Assembly (NCBI RefSeq): GCF_009870125.1
Contig: NC_046683.1
Location: 12,028,001-12,092,000, forward strand
DNA length: 64,000 nt
Direction: 5' to 3'
DNA from: Drosophila pseudoobscura
Taxonomy: Eukaryota; Arthropoda; Insecta; Diptera; Drosophilidae
This document shows, one piece after another, positions 26,101-38,678 of the stretch (its first letter is position 1; every line of letters begins with the position of its first letter). A program made the position numbers and the translations under genes. The notes beneath the pieces are model-generated. The model was not told where the DNA came from, searched no databases, and was given only the letters and a program-made list of their open reading frames with translations.

Positions 26101-29100
26101 GCTCAGCACCAAGTCAGTCTTTTTGGCTTTCAGATTTTTTGGCAAGCACAGCAGCAGCAACGGCGGCTTGTCGTACTTGGAGGCGGGCACTCGCAGACGG
26201 CCCGGACTGTTGGCCGGTATGAACTGTGCCAGCTCCAGCAGATCCCGAAACGGGTGCTGGCCGTCATGGTAGCAGAGCACCCACTGTCCGTCCTTGCGTA
26301 GGATCTTCAGTGTCTCCGTTTTGCAGCGCTCATGGTCGGTGTTTCGGCCGGTGCTAGAAAATGCAGAACAGAATGTTTGGATTCAAATTGGAAAACAGGG
26401 GAACCGAGCAGGGGAATAGTAAATAAACAAAAAACATGTCCTGTATATGACTGTTCATATTGCGCTTTAAGACTATTGTTTATGGTGTACAATGACCTGC
26501 TCAACGAGAGAAAGGCTTCAATGCCGTAAAACTTTCCACAATAATTTAGGCTTCATTTGTTTTCTGTTTCTTCCTTGAGTTTCCCGGGAATTCCCTACAA
26601 GAAAAAGAGGGTCTTGGAGAGGTAGCATAAGGAGAAATAAATTTAAAAATAAAAAGAGAACTGTTCAAAATGGGTACTTAATGATCCCTCCTTTATAGAA
26701 GGAAATCCTTTATAGACTACAGACCCACAGGACACCGCTTTGGTCCACCCCAAGCTTCCACGAGTCCCAGAGCAATTGAAAGAAGTTTTCCAATGAAGAA
26801 ACAACATCTACTCTCTTTCTCGAGGTACATTTAGGTGTCTACACTTTGATTGTTAAAAAAGAATCTGTGCGGTTGAGAGCCTTATCGAATCCACACAATC
26901 CATATTGTAATCTGGGATTCCGATGCAAAAGGGTCTCGAATAATCGTTTGTTGACCTCCAATCATGCTGAAGCCTCTGATATGCAGAAACCTGATATAAA
27001 TTGAGATTAAGGGCCATACTCAAATGAACAAAGTGAACAAGATTACATAAAGTGCTGTAACGAAAGCTTTAAGCCATAATTTTCTTTGATCTGTTCGAGA
27101 CGTCTGACAAATGAGCGGCGGCAAGCAAACACCGCATCGAGTTTCAAAGAAGCGCGTCTAGCAGGATAAAGCTTTGGGTGTACAAATAGCATAAGATAAC
27201 AAAGCCTCAGGTCCAGGTGGCCCTGCCCTGCTGCTATCTCGTTGCACATACATTCTCGTGTTGATGTCAATGTAGTAAGTATTGTACTCTCGATCACATT
27301 GCCGTACGATGTAGCTGCCGCACTTGTCGCCATGCTCGTGCAGCTTCATCAGAGAATAATTGCCACCAATGGGCCCGTGGCAGCAGAGATTTCCAAGCTC
27401 CTCCAGCGAAGGTGTCCGATACGAATGGCACAGATCCTGCATCCATTTAACAGTCAATCTGTGTGGTAAAAAGGGAATTTTACAAAATATGGATGGGATG
27501 GATGGATGGATGGATGGATGGTCGGCCACTCACCTGATGTATATGCCCAGATAAGAGATGAATGATTTCATTTCCTTTTCGGTATGAAAGTGCATCACAT
27601 AGCCCTTGGGCAGGCCCACAATTTCCAGACGTACATCGGTATCATTGATTTTCGAGATCATAAATATCCCTTCAACGCCGCCCACTGGAATCCACTGCAA
27701 AGAAAACAACAACAACAAAAAATGCAACAAATGCCATAGGGGTGTCGTTTTTATGACTTCCTCTACTCTGGTTTCTGCGATGATAAGGCGGCTCTGTGGG
27801 GCATTTATTTATATATGAATTTCCGTTTTACACCGCCTAAAGATTACAATTATTCGTTAAATGATCGGAAATCGTATATGCCCTCAATTCGAAAACTACT
27901 TTGAAAATCTTGCAAATATTCTTCATTAGAAACAGGCTTTGCTTTAACTGAGGAAATTACTGGGATTCGAAGAGCGATTGGGCGTCCATATAAGTACATA
28001 TATATATATATATAGACAGAGAAGAAGCATAAAAGTTCTGTCGTTTTTGCAGCTATGCCCTGGGCTTCCTTTTAATTTTTTTGTTTCTACAAGCATCGCC
28101 TAATATAAAGATCATAGTGAGGCACATCCTTCCATCTTTGATACCGAAACGTAGTGCATTTACGTGATCCAGGCTGCTTCCCCTACTCTATTGGGGTTAT
28201 ATTAAGAACATTCTGTGACTGTTTATTGCCTTCTCACATCCCGAATCTCGTGTTACATATAGAGTCTACTACAAAATGGAACCAAGCCACACCAAGGCCA
28301 CAACCCTGGGCAGAAACGCTCGAGAGGCACTGCCATAGGACTCTACTTCGTTGTATAAAGAACCAGCTTAAAGAATAGTCCCAGAGAGACTAGCCGCGAG
28401 TCCAAAAAAACTACATTTATGTCGTGTGCATGACGAAAGGATTGATTTACTACCTTCTAATTCCATTTAGTGATCTCTGTTTCTCCAAAAGGATCGGTTG
28501 TGTGTGTTCCTACCGTTTCTAAAGCCTATTCTTTATTATATTTCTGTTGTTGTTTCAACCGGAATCGGTCTTGGGTTTTGAAGGAGCCTAAGAAACGAAT
28601 TAATTCTCTAGTAATCACAGTTCGATTTTATTCAAAATTAGTACCAAAAAATCTTTGAAATATCCGTAAATGAGATTGTTCTGTTTCAGGTTCTGGTTCT
28701 TGGGTGCCGGGAGAGCCGGGAGTGCCTGGGTGGGCACACGTTTTGCCAAGTAAATAATATAGAAAATACCTAAAATTGCAAGCGCAAATGCTAATTGAAG
28801 AAGCAACGAGAGTCGGACTCTCAGTCTCGTGGCGGAGCCCGGAGGAAGGGACGGGAAGGGAAGGAAGACGATGTTTGTCGTACCTTGAGCGTGGCCTCTG
28901 ATGTAACACGCGCCACCTTCAGTCCCGGCTCGGGAGAATCGTGTGGCCACAGTCTTACGTAGACATCGATGCCAGAGCTTTGGGCTCCTCCACGCGATTT
29001 ACTGCGCTTCCCATTGCTCCTGGCCGTTTGACTGTTGTTGTTGGCGGTCAATGTGGACAGCGTGTTGGTGCTGGAGCTAGATCCCGTGGTCAGCGTGGTG

Positions 29101-29966
29101 GTGGATGTGCAGGTAGAGCTGGCCATGCTGGACCCACTATGGCTGCCGACGCCGGACATGCTGACGCCCCCTGGCTCGCTGGGGGGATCCTCGTTGGGCA
29201 AATGATCGACCACGGCCGTGAACTGCTCGGTCATGTAGGTGGGGGCCAGGTGGCAGATCTGATGGATGTAGTGCCACTTCAGCTGGGCCGCCGTGTTGTT
29301 GGAGTTTTCGCTGAGTTTGCGGAAATACTCGCAGATCTTGGGACCCACGAAAAAGAAGTGCGCATTCCACACACTCTTGGGCAGGTACTGGCGGCACGAG
29401 CTCTCGATGGAGCGGGCCGGCAACTCCTTCTCCTTCAGGTCGATCAGCATGTCCATCACGGCCAGCCCCGTCACCTTTTCCTTGTGCTCTGGGTAGCGGA
29501 TCTCTGCGATGTGCTCGTGCAGGTTATCGAAGCGCATCTGCCAGTAGAGGTACTCATGGCTGTGCACATCGATCCTTTCCAGCTGGCTGTCCAGCTCTGG
29601 CACGCGGAAACGCATGCGAAAGCAGTAGCGGACTTGGCAGCTCAGCTTCTCGCCCGGCAGGACCCAAGTGTGGCCGTAGCTAAGGAGCTGGGCACGCGAC
29701 GAGCGACGGGTACCGAGGTGCTCGCGTATGCCGAAGAGCAGCTGGGCCGTGGGCAGGACTTTCAGTTCGCGGCACATGAATGTGCAGATCTCCTCGCAGA
29801 GCATGTCCGGCAAGAAGCGTTCAAACTCTTTGCTCTTGTAGTTGTACACGTGAATAAGGCCATCATCCTGGTGGATGCTCTGGCTGGAGGTGCCGCTGTG
29901 GAGGGAGGTGGTCGTCAGGCTGGCGCTGTCCCCCAGCGATGTACGCCCACTGCTGCTGTCATCCAT
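23138..29966 (-). CDS. hop: Hopscotch, the Drosophila JAK tyrosine kinase (10 coding exons)
   Basis: Coding exons on the minus strand: 28884-29966, 27534-27694, 27252-27458, 26034-26353, 25498-25963, 24407-24756, 23925-24343, 23675-23859, 23446-23610 and 23138-23318. All junctions are GT-AG and keep frame, giving 1178 residues (melanogaster 1177). Order: a FERM-like region ([20 protein letters not shown] onward), an SH2-like segment ([19 protein letters not shown]), then the JH2 pseudokinase, in which HRD is replaced ([13 protein letters not shown]) and DFG reads DPG. The JH1 kinase follows, with [17 protein letters not shown] (Lys about 929), HRDLAARN (Asp about 1016), DFG, and the activation-loop YY in [12 protein letters not shown]. 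Hop phosphorylates Domeless and STAT92E at the membrane. The start is the ATG at 29966; the melanogaster N-terminal extension has no in-frame ATG here. The antisense 408-codon frame over exon 1 is a shadow. Confidence 0.97.
27459..27533 (-). repeat. GGAT microsatellite in a short hop intron
   Basis: The intron between hop coding exons 2 and 3 is only 75 nt and most of its donor half is a (GGAT)n array (about 27489-27521). The array starts about 10 nt from the 5' splice site on the hop strand, so length changes would alter the size of a near-minimal intron. Confidence 0.7.
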
Positions 29967-30465
29967 GGCAGCAGCTGGCTTCGCGTCCCCTACTCTGGTC
30001 CTGGTCCTCGTCCTCGTCGGTGGAACACTGTGCACTATTCTGCATCCAAAATGGGAACCGTGGCCGTTTGCTGTTGCCCGCCTTTACGCGCAGCGTCAGC
30101 ACTTGGTATACGCGCGGAGCCCCAAAATAGAATCGGGTCAACAGAACTAACTTTAACTTTAGCTTGAACCTGCAGTCGAACAATAAAAAAAAAACCGGAA
30201 AACCGAAAGCAAAACAGCACAAGAAACAAATTAAAAAAAGATTAGGTTCGATTCGTGGATGGATGCCGTTCCTTTATTTACTTTTCCCGGTCACAGGGTT
30301 TAATTTGTATTGCATCGCCTAAGCGCGCGCAAGAGGTAGAGCATTATCAACAGCCACCGCGAGCCACAACGCACAACGCGACACAATAAAGCGAATGAAA
30401 GCACCAGTCACGGCAAAATATTTATTAATTTTTTAGGTTTTATGTTGTTTTTAGCGTTGGTCTTC
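29967..30465 (-). other. hop 5' UTR
   Basis: About 500 nt between the Motif 1 promoter and the hop ATG. A short upstream ATG frame (minus strand, near 30043) encodes an acidic peptide (STDEDEDQDQSRGRE) and overlaps the hop start in another frame, ending just after it. No intron is required. Confidence 0.5.
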
Positions 30466-30535
30466 AGTGTGACCGTGGACTTGTCGATAAGAAGTATACC
30501 GAAATATACCTCACAGTTTTAAAACATACTGATGA
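30465..30535 (-). promoter_or_regulatory. hop core promoter: Motif 6, DRE-like and Motif 1
   Basis: Read on the minus strand: ATCAGTATGTTTT and GGTATATTTCGGTATAC (Motif 6), then TTATCGACAA (DRE-like), then CGGTCACACTG (perfect Motif 1, 30465-30475). The order and spacing parallel the promoter of the AT-hook gene at 8.7 kb. Confidence 0.7.
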
Positions 30536-31010
30536 ATTAATTGTACTCATATTCCTCTATTTTGATATTCGGTTGAATATTACCAACTAGCTTGGATCCT
30601 TTGACCTGAACACATAATTTTATTCGAGTAACGAATCACTTTTCTAAAAGAGTGTCAAGGGTCTATTGGATTATTTATTAAATAAGGCTTAAACAAAAAG
30701 GATCAGCAACAATTTCGACAAAAATCTTTTTTTTACATGGTAACAGCACGCTAACTACGCACATACTACATATGTATGAAAGACCGCGGTAAGACCGATA
30801 AGATATGCGGTCTGACCCCCAGATATCGACGGCACAGTTTCAAAATATACCAAAAATGTACTGAGGATTTATTCTTATTAATATTCGGTTAAAGATTACT
30901 AAATAACTAAGATCTGAGGGTCCTGAACACATAATTTTATCCGATTAACGACCCACTTTCCTGCAAGACTGGCGTTAAAGCTGGCGTTTTACAGCACTAA
31001 TACGTAGCAG
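30485..31010 (-). repeat. Copies E and F of the dispersed promoter-associated repeat (minus orientation)
   Basis: On the minus strand both copies show TAAAATTATGTGTTCAGG, a TTAGTAAT or TTGGTAATATT block, AACCGAATAT, and then a TCAGTA...GGTATATT end. Copy E (about 30485-30670) runs into the hop Motif 6/DRE/Motif 1 promoter. Copy F (about 30785-30970) is followed by TTATCGGTC and a GCGGTCTTACC stretch that resembles a decayed DRE and Motif 1. No coding capacity. Confidence 0.65.
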
Positions 31011-31173
31011 CCTTGGTATTTAACATCTGATCTGCCAACAGTTTGGCAACACATCTACTGCCATACGACGGAATTTATATAACCTCAAATCAAAAAACTC
31101 AATTTTTGTGACAAAACTCTACATTTTGTTCACAGAAAATTCGACTTGAAGCGCCCACAACAATCAAGCCAAG

Positions 31174-31525
31174 ATGTCTGATTTCGAGACCGACTTGACC
31201 AGCAACGACAAAGAGCTGCAGGAGTTTCTGATGATGGAAAAACAGAAGGCGCAGGTCAATGCACAGGTATGTTACCACCCACTGGAGCCCCAAGACCGAC
31301 AGCGGAATGTAATCAAAAATCAAACAAAATGTGAAAAATGGCAATCCAAACCCACAGATACACGAGTTCAACGAGATTTGCTGGGAGAAGTGCATTGGAA
31401 AGCCCAGCGCCAAGCTGGACAGCGCCACAGAGACGTGCCTGAGCAACTGCGTGGACCGCTTCATCGACACATCGCTCCTCATCACACAGCGCTTCGCGCA
31501 GATTCTGCAGAAGCACGACATGTAA
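31174..31525 (+). CDS. Tim8: Tim8, small intermembrane-space TIM chaperone
   Basis: Exons 31174-31266 and 31358-31525 flank a 91-nt intron and encode 86 residues. The twin CX3C motifs are present: CWEKC and CLSNC, spaced by the usual ~17 residues. An amphipathic N-terminal helix (DKELQEFLMMEKQKAQVNAQ) and a C-terminal helix ending QKHDM flank them. Tim8 pairs with Tim13 in the mitochondrial intermembrane space and escorts hydrophobic precursors to TIM22/TIM23. The human orthologue is DDP1/TIMM8A. The start is the first ATG of the frame (AAGATGTCTG). The gene is divergent from hop with about 700 bp between leaders. AATAAA occurs at about 31970. Confidence 0.95.
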
Positions 31526-32960
31526 GGCGGGAGGAAGCATCCATTTGGCAGCCGACAGCCGACCCAATGGACAGGACTGTCTCTGTGTTGCGGCTGCTGC
31601 ATCCAATGTCCTACTGTTAAAACTATTTTTAAAAAATTACCATGTAAGAATTTTTTTGATGTGTCTTCGGTTGGACGGACCCGCAGACCCATGTACTCCC
31701 CTTACAAACCAAAAAAACAAACCCTTCCGTTCACCCGGCAATATTCCACAAATTGGACACGCCTCTCAATGCCTAGACAGCAGCCGGTGCTAATTTTCCC
31801 CTCTGCCAGCCGCCGTGCCATGCCTGTGAGCCATTGGAGGGACGACGTCGACGACCCACAAAAGCCGCCTGTACAACTTCAGTGTTCTATAGCCCCGTAT
31901 ATAATAACAATATATACATAAATATATGGTTCTGTTGTTGGCTTAAAGTTATTTGGAATGAAAACATAATAAAGGCTACCTTTTGACTTGGGGTTTGTGG
32001 TACGCTACGTCCATTTAGAGTTGTTGTATAACGTCGGGAGTAAGAAGTTCGGTTTGCTTTGAGTTCTTTTATTCTAGGGTAGACTTCTTATTTTGATCGG
32101 ACAGCGAGGTTGTTAGTGGTTGATTATCGTTCCTGTCAGTCGCCGATCATGCCCGATCGGAGCACTTGTACAGCTGCTGCCTCTTCTCGTGCCAGGCGTT
32201 GCGTTTGGCTAATTTTAAGTGAGGGCCCATATCCAAACCCAACTCTGTTCCATGCTCCGCAGCGGTAATGATCGTGCCGAGTGAACGGATGTGCCCCTTG
32301 GACTCCACGGCACAGAATTTACAGAGAATTTACTGACTCTGACAGGGCTGGCGATTTAAACTTTTCTTATCATAACTTTGCTGCTTACGACACATTAAAT
32401 CTTTGATGCAGATCCAACAATCACAAAATCGGATGTGAAGTCGGCTCGAATATTGTAATTTCAAAAAACCCGCCAAATTTGTTCCGTTTGAGCCGAGAGA
32501 GAGAGAGGAGAGTTTCTACGCGCTATTTGGTTTGATCGAACCGGTTGAGCGAACTCGAACCTCAATTCGAAATGTAGTGTAGATGTAGAATGTAGAATTC
32601 ATTTTCTGCAATATTCCCGAATATTCGAATGTTTGAGTCTATTCCGTCGCTGCGTGGTACGCATTTATTTTAACTCATACAACTGAATGCTGAAAACTAT
32701 GAAGCCAAAAATCACTCGCATTCATATAAACTAGATTCATTGTATGCGTCGCACTCATTAAACTTAATTCAATTCGAATGCATTCATGGAGCCATGCAGA
32801 TCTCTAATACATACATACATATGTAGTCAAATTTGAAAGCCCTGAACCGTTACATGGACAAAATCAAAGTAGAGATGAAAGCAAAAAATCGATACTGTCG
32901 ATAGTGCCCTCGATGGTTTGACAGCTCTAACTCGAACATTTCATCGATAAGTGCTCTCTC
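31526..32960 (+). other. Tim8 3' UTR and intergenic DNA up to the dlg1 5' region
   Basis: Trailer to about 31980, then unannotated DNA. Near 32880-32950 there is a cluster of ATCGATA-like sites (AATCGATACTG, GTCGATAGTG, CATCGATAAGTG), i.e. DRE-type elements, directly before the duplicated element at 32965. No coding frame was recognised. Confidence 0.45.
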
Positions 32961-32964
32961 CTAA

Positions 32965-33237
32965 GACGAAAAAATGAGTCGTAGTTGTGAATGAGCTATA
33001 ACAAAGGGTATGGACAACAGGCAAAAACAGCCGAAGAAAATTGCAATTTTCGTACGAACCTCACCTCGCTAGTGAGGACAATAAACATCGAAGACAAAAG
33101 CGGCCAGGTACATTGCGAAAAAGTGGTGGAGTTAGCATGAGTTAGCTTTTCTGGGGGGTTTGCCTCTTGGCCATACCCTCTTTTTCCTCCCATTATGTAG
33201 CAAATGTGTAGATACTGCGTAGTTGCCATGTCGTAAG
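32965..33237. repeat. Duplicated ~270-bp element, copy 2
   Basis: Same orientation and block order as 16181-16453. On the minus strand the ATG at 33229 opens MATTQYLHICYIMGGKRG; within the first 71 nt I count only two differences from copy 1. The remainder has diverged with indels, and the reading frames differ after the conserved part. It is preceded by DRE-like sites. Confidence 0.55.
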
Positions 33238-36200
33238 TATCATAGTTGACATTGTATAAATAATTAATTGCATAAATTGTTTCGCGGCGGACGTAAACAA
33301 CCGTGTGGTTTTGCCGAAATTTTTTTTCCTGAATTCAGAAATTTCCGTTGATACGATTCACAAATATATCCATATCGAAAGTGGGGAAACTCGGAGCCGC
33401 GACAACAACAGAGAGCAGAAATAATGTCGAATTTTTCGTAAATTCAGAAAAGTCCGTTGATATATCTATCCCACAAAAATACCGATTTGATATTTATCAG
33501 AAAAGGATATATATGTATATCAATATCATTCGATAACATCCCTGCGGTAGGCTCTGTGCCAAACGCATGTTCTTTTGCCTGTGAGTGTTTCTGCAAATAG
33601 TAAATAGTGCTCCCAACGGGCTCTTGTATCCTGTAATCGAATGCTGGAAAATCGGTAAAATTCAAAAGGTCGGTCTCCCCCACCTTGATACACGCGCTCC
33701 ACCGTTTCGAGTCGTCCTCCCAGGATATGTAGAGCGAGACACACACACACGCAGTATACTGTTTTTAGAGTCGGTGCGTGGTTTTTTTGAATATATGTAA
33801 TACGCATACATATGTACGTTGTGTGTGTGTTTGTGTGTATGCAATGTCCGTGTGGGTTGTTGTAATTGTAAGGGATGTTGTGCCTGTGCGGCAGCGCAAA
33901 TATATGTTCTCGTATATAAAAAAAGAGCCAGGAAAATCAAAAAATTACATGCACATGTGTATGTGTGTGCGTGTGTGTGTGAAGAGAGAAGGTGACAGTT
34001 ACACTGCAGTCAGTCGCCGCCAGCAATTTAACGGCAAAACCAGCACAGTGTTCATGTGGTATATGTGAGCTTTATTTTTGCACGTGTAGGAGTGTGATTT
34101 ATGTGGAATTTAGTATTTAAACTGCAATTGCACGCACACATGGGCATTCATGTTGTGCTGAAGCTGCATCAGTGTCAGTGGAGCGTGTATAATTCAAACG
34201 GATTGACAGCAGCATCAGCAGCGGTGAATATGTGAGCGGGGAGGAGAGCCAGCGGTGTTTTTTTATTATTTTTTTTTTTGCTTGGTGTGGGTGAGAGGAG
34301 ATCAATGCTTGCGTGGATGTGGACGTGTGTATGGGTAGGAGGAGCAGACAGACAGATCACCCATCAGTGTGCGTGTCGGAGCAGAGCAGAGCATCGCCAA
34401 ATTTTTGTATTAAAAATTGTACAATAAAACAAGAGCAGAGCGGTTCTCATTCTCTCTCTCCTCTGTTTTGCATACATTATGTACATATGTATATATATTT
34501 ATATGCATGTATGTATTATTCAGTTTCATCTTTTTTGTGGCCTGGTCTATAAATAACACTAATACTAAGTAATGTAGCGTTCTGGCGTGCGCGCGGTACG
34601 CGGCGGCAAAGGCATAATTATGCTCGCTATGTCTGTCTCTCTCCTGGCCCTCTACTCTCTTCAATAATTAATTACGTGTATCTGAGGCAAAGGCTTACGT
34701 ACACACTTACGCTTACGGTTACGGTTCGACCCAATTTCGGGTTTTAACGAAACGGTCGGATGGACGGACAGTGGCAACACCAGCACCGCCACCACCACAG
34801 ATAACGACCAAGCCACGCGACATGTCAAGGTCAGGAGGCGGAAAGGCGAACGTCAATCCGTGTAACGAATAATAGACATATACATATGTGTGCGTGTGTA
34901 TGTTTGATTATTGCATATGGGCTGCTGGTGTCCTGAAAGTGTGAAGCATACTTTTCTGCGCCCGCACCTGCATCTCCCGCAGCACACGTGTATTTTTTGG
35001 TGGGTGTGAGTGCGCAAACCATACAAATAGGCAATACACACACACAAACACACATCACACGGACACATTTAATTATACGTCCTGTTTTCCGTTCTGATAT
35101 CTAAATAAAAGAGCTCCCAAAACACATTAAAAATAGCAAACAAATGACGCACATACATAAGTACGTATGTACATAATGTATGGAAATTTACATACATATG
35201 TACATATGTATGCATGTATGTACGTATGTACACAATGAAACGGTAGTTCATTTATGATTTATAGCATTGCCGGAGGATAATAATAATAATAACCGTAATA
35301 ACCGGTAAGGACCGTAATGCCTCAAAAGGTGATTGAACTTTACCGTTGCCATCGTCGTTACTCTACTTCTTATTCTTGTTATTGCACGCTGTCCTGTTCC
35401 CTCATTCGTGGCATCTCTTTGGACTGCTCTCTCCCTCTCTCTCTCTTTCTATGTCTCTCTCTGTGTCTCTCTTTCTCTCGCTGGCTTGCTCTTGATAGCC
35501 ACAGTGCCTGCCGTGTGTATATTGACCTCACTGGCGGTTCGATTGTTTTAAGTAATATGCGTCACAATATTAATCAAAGTGACTTTGTCCCTGTCGGGGA
35601 TTGCGTGTTAGTGTGTGTTTCTTAGTGTGTGTGTGTGTGTGTGTTGGCGTTAGTGCTTTTACTAGTGCCTGTGAGCCAGCTAATAATGAAGCTAAAATAC
35701 ATTAGCCAAGGCAAGGTTTCCCTCCCTACCCTCTCAAACTGTCTTGTCCATCAACTCTAATACAGGAGGAGCAGGCATCCATTAAACTCACACACAAACA
35801 CACGCGGGAGCGCACACATGCAACGCTAATTGTAATGCCCGTATGACACTCACTTAGTACTTTATTCGGAGTGCGAAAAAAAAATTTGCATATTTCCATC
35901 TGGTGAAAACTACACTTTTTCATAGAAATTCGAGCTTGAAGAATTTTCCAATTTAAAAATTTAAACTTATGTAACTGTCAGTGAAATGTTACCCCACGTA
36001 AAAGCGTATAGATTGGACATACCATTACATCCATGGAGGTGGCTCTTAAAATTTTTTGAATGAAATATTTCAGTTAACATTCCATGGGTTAAGAAGCTAT
36101 TTGCTCTGCAAAAGAAAACCTATAGTCATTTATCCATTCGGTCAATATTGTAAAGCAAGTGTCATACAGGCCTTTGGGCAAACAAACGACGACCGACCGA

Positions 36201-38659
36201 GAATAACTGTTCGTTTGCTCGCTCTCTCGTGAGAGAGACCACCGACAAAGAGAGCGGAAAGAAGCAGCTGAGCAGCAAGCAGCAGAAGCAGAAAAAGCAG
36301 AAGCTAGAGCAAAGCACCGTTGCTTCAGTCATTTTTTTCGGTGAGGGGGCGAGGGTGTGAGCTTTGAGCATTTGAGGAGCGTGTGTAAAGGAGCGGTGTC
36401 TGCGACGTGTGATTGCACCTGTGCATGTAACAAGTAACGGTGCCATCAAACGTGCTTGTGAAATGTTGAATTTTCTGCCCAAAACGTGAACATGACATTT
36501 TCAAATTTCCGTCCAAACAAATGTGCAATTTTGTATTTTCATCTCCTGTATGAAAATGAGTGAAATACATACACAGATTATTTAGAGCAGCCAAAACAGA
36601 CAAAAAACACACACACACACATCCATATACATAACCATACATACATATATATGTAAAATCGGAGCAAAACGAAAATAATAAAATATAAGAAAAAGCAAGC
36701 AAAACGGAACGCAAATAAAATAAAACAAAAAACCAAAGCCAAAAACGAAAACAAAATCAAAACCAAGCAAAACGAATACAAATAAAAGCCAAAAGCACAA
36801 CAATAGCCGCCGCCGTGAAACGATCTCGCGCGGACAAACAAAATATTTTTTTTTTGGTTCGGGACGACCGAGAATTTCGACATCGACGCGACATTTTCTC
36901 AAAATATGAGTGCTCCCTGCTGCCCAACCCCAAACCCCAAATCCCAGACCCCCCCCCCGGTTGCTCTGTTTCTCCCCTGTCTAAATAAATACAAAATACA
37001 GTTTGCGCTGTCGCCACCAGCGCCAGCGTCGTCGTCGTTGTCGTCGAGACAAATGCAATCGGAAGCGCATTAAATTGCATTTGTATGGGTGTGCCACTGC
37101 CACCGCCAGTGTGTGTGTGTGTGTCAGAAATTGCAATTTTTGTTGTATTTTTTTTTTTTTTGTATGATTATACAATCGCCGGTGTGTTCCTGAAGCCTCG
37201 AAAAAGCACAGAAAACAACTTGAAAACCAATTGAAATATTATTGATTGAAAATAAGACTCAAAAACAATCACAAAATCGAATGAAATCTTTTCAGATTTC
37301 AATCACATCGAAAGGAATAGCAATCCAAAAGAATATTTTATTATTCCGAACAAATCGCAGACCCTGAAGATACTCTTGCGTGGAAATCTTTGCCAAATAT
37401 AGTTTAATTTTCATTAGCGTTTGTTTGCATACAATTTGTTGAGTAGAAAGAAACATTTCCCCCCAAATGCTGGAATATCTCATTGTGTTGACGAGAACTT
37501 TAAGATCTCGAACCTCAATTGGAATTGAGGATTACAGCCACTCCGACAATTCCAGGAATGTAATTCTAGGCCCTCTAGCATTTGCCTATGTATCATATGA
37601 ATACCATTCGTGGAAATTTCAAGCTTCCCTTTTCAACGGATTCTCAGTAAACAAAACAATAACAAGAGCCTTTTGTGGTGGCTACGAGTGTCATATTGTA
37701 CAGCATAGGATGATGTTTTCATTGAACAATAATTGGGTTTCATGTTTAATTCGTTTTACTGATGATTTACCAGTTCTACCATCCACAATCTACAAGGGGC
37801 AATGCTATGTTCTCTCAATAGTGAAATATTGTACAAATCTCAAGCAGAACGAACAGAACAGAAATAGTTTATTTAAGCTCTGTCCTCGGAAAGAGTTTTA
37901 ATTTTGTTTTATGTTTTACAATATAGAAAATACTTAATTAAAAAATAGAATGCCTTTGCCTTTTAGATGGTGACGGAAATGAAGTGAAATCCTCATGCAA
38001 AATCAAAGCAAAAATCGAAAAGGAAAGGATCGATCAAATGCATGAGAGTTGAGTGCCTGCCGTCAGAGACGTAGTGTGGTTTTTGTTGTTGTTGTTGTTG
38101 TTTGTGTATTGTTGTACAGTGTAATGGCCAGAAGAGATCTCTGAGAGCGAGAGATAGAGAGCTTATATGTGAAAAAGGACTCCCGAAAGAAACCGTGAAC
38201 GCACACACAAAAGATACAAAACCAAACACAACCAAGAACTGAAAGAAATCCACAAAACCAACAGGAAAAAAGAAAAACAAAAAACAAAAAACGACACGGC
38301 ATATTTTGTACATAAAAACACTATAGCGACTTTCATTCATGGAATGAGTGGTGCGTGCAACACGAAATTAATTCAATAATCGTAAAAAGAGAGGAATAAG
38401 CCATATTAATGTGTATATCTCGATAAGTACCACACTCCACTCCACATACGACGAATACGATACAAACCGAGGAAGGGAAAAGAAAAGATACTCAAAATTA
38501 CGGCATACGCTATACAGATAACGGCAGCATTGGACTACACTCAAAGCTCCTGCTGCTGCACCACCGCCTCCGCCTCCGCCGCTGCCAGAGCCACAGCCAC
38601 AGCCACCACTATCCACAGCCATAGCCATAGCAGAAACTGCAACAGCCACAGCCACAGAA
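33238..38659 (+). other. dlg1 5' noncoding region and introns
   Basis: Mostly AT-rich DNA with CA/GT tracts and ATAC/ATGT repeats (e.g. 35150-35235) and a (GT)n run at 35621-35643. GA-rich, CAG-rich leader-like stretches at about 34000-34060 and 36180-36330 may be noncoding first exons of dlg1 transcripts, but no splice pairing can be proved. A 144-codon ATG frame lies at 37467-37901 (see findings). No recognised protein is encoded. Confidence 0.4.
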
Positions 38660-38678
38660 TGCCAGTGAAAAAGCAAGG
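38660..38678 (+). CDS. dlg1: dlg1 S97-type first coding exon (MPVKKQ)
   Basis: ATG CCA GTG AAA AAG CAA G is followed by GTAAGC. The split codon is completed by exon 41779 (GAA), giving MPVKKQEAHRALELL, the known start of the L27-containing S97 isoform. The upstream CAG/CCA-rich leader contains no competing in-frame ATG near it. Confidence 0.92.

Noticed and set aside
28941-30167. 408-codon plus-strand frame
   Set aside because: It lies antisense to hop coding exon 1, starts at a non-ATG codon and has no family resemblance; it is a shadow of biased codon use in hop.
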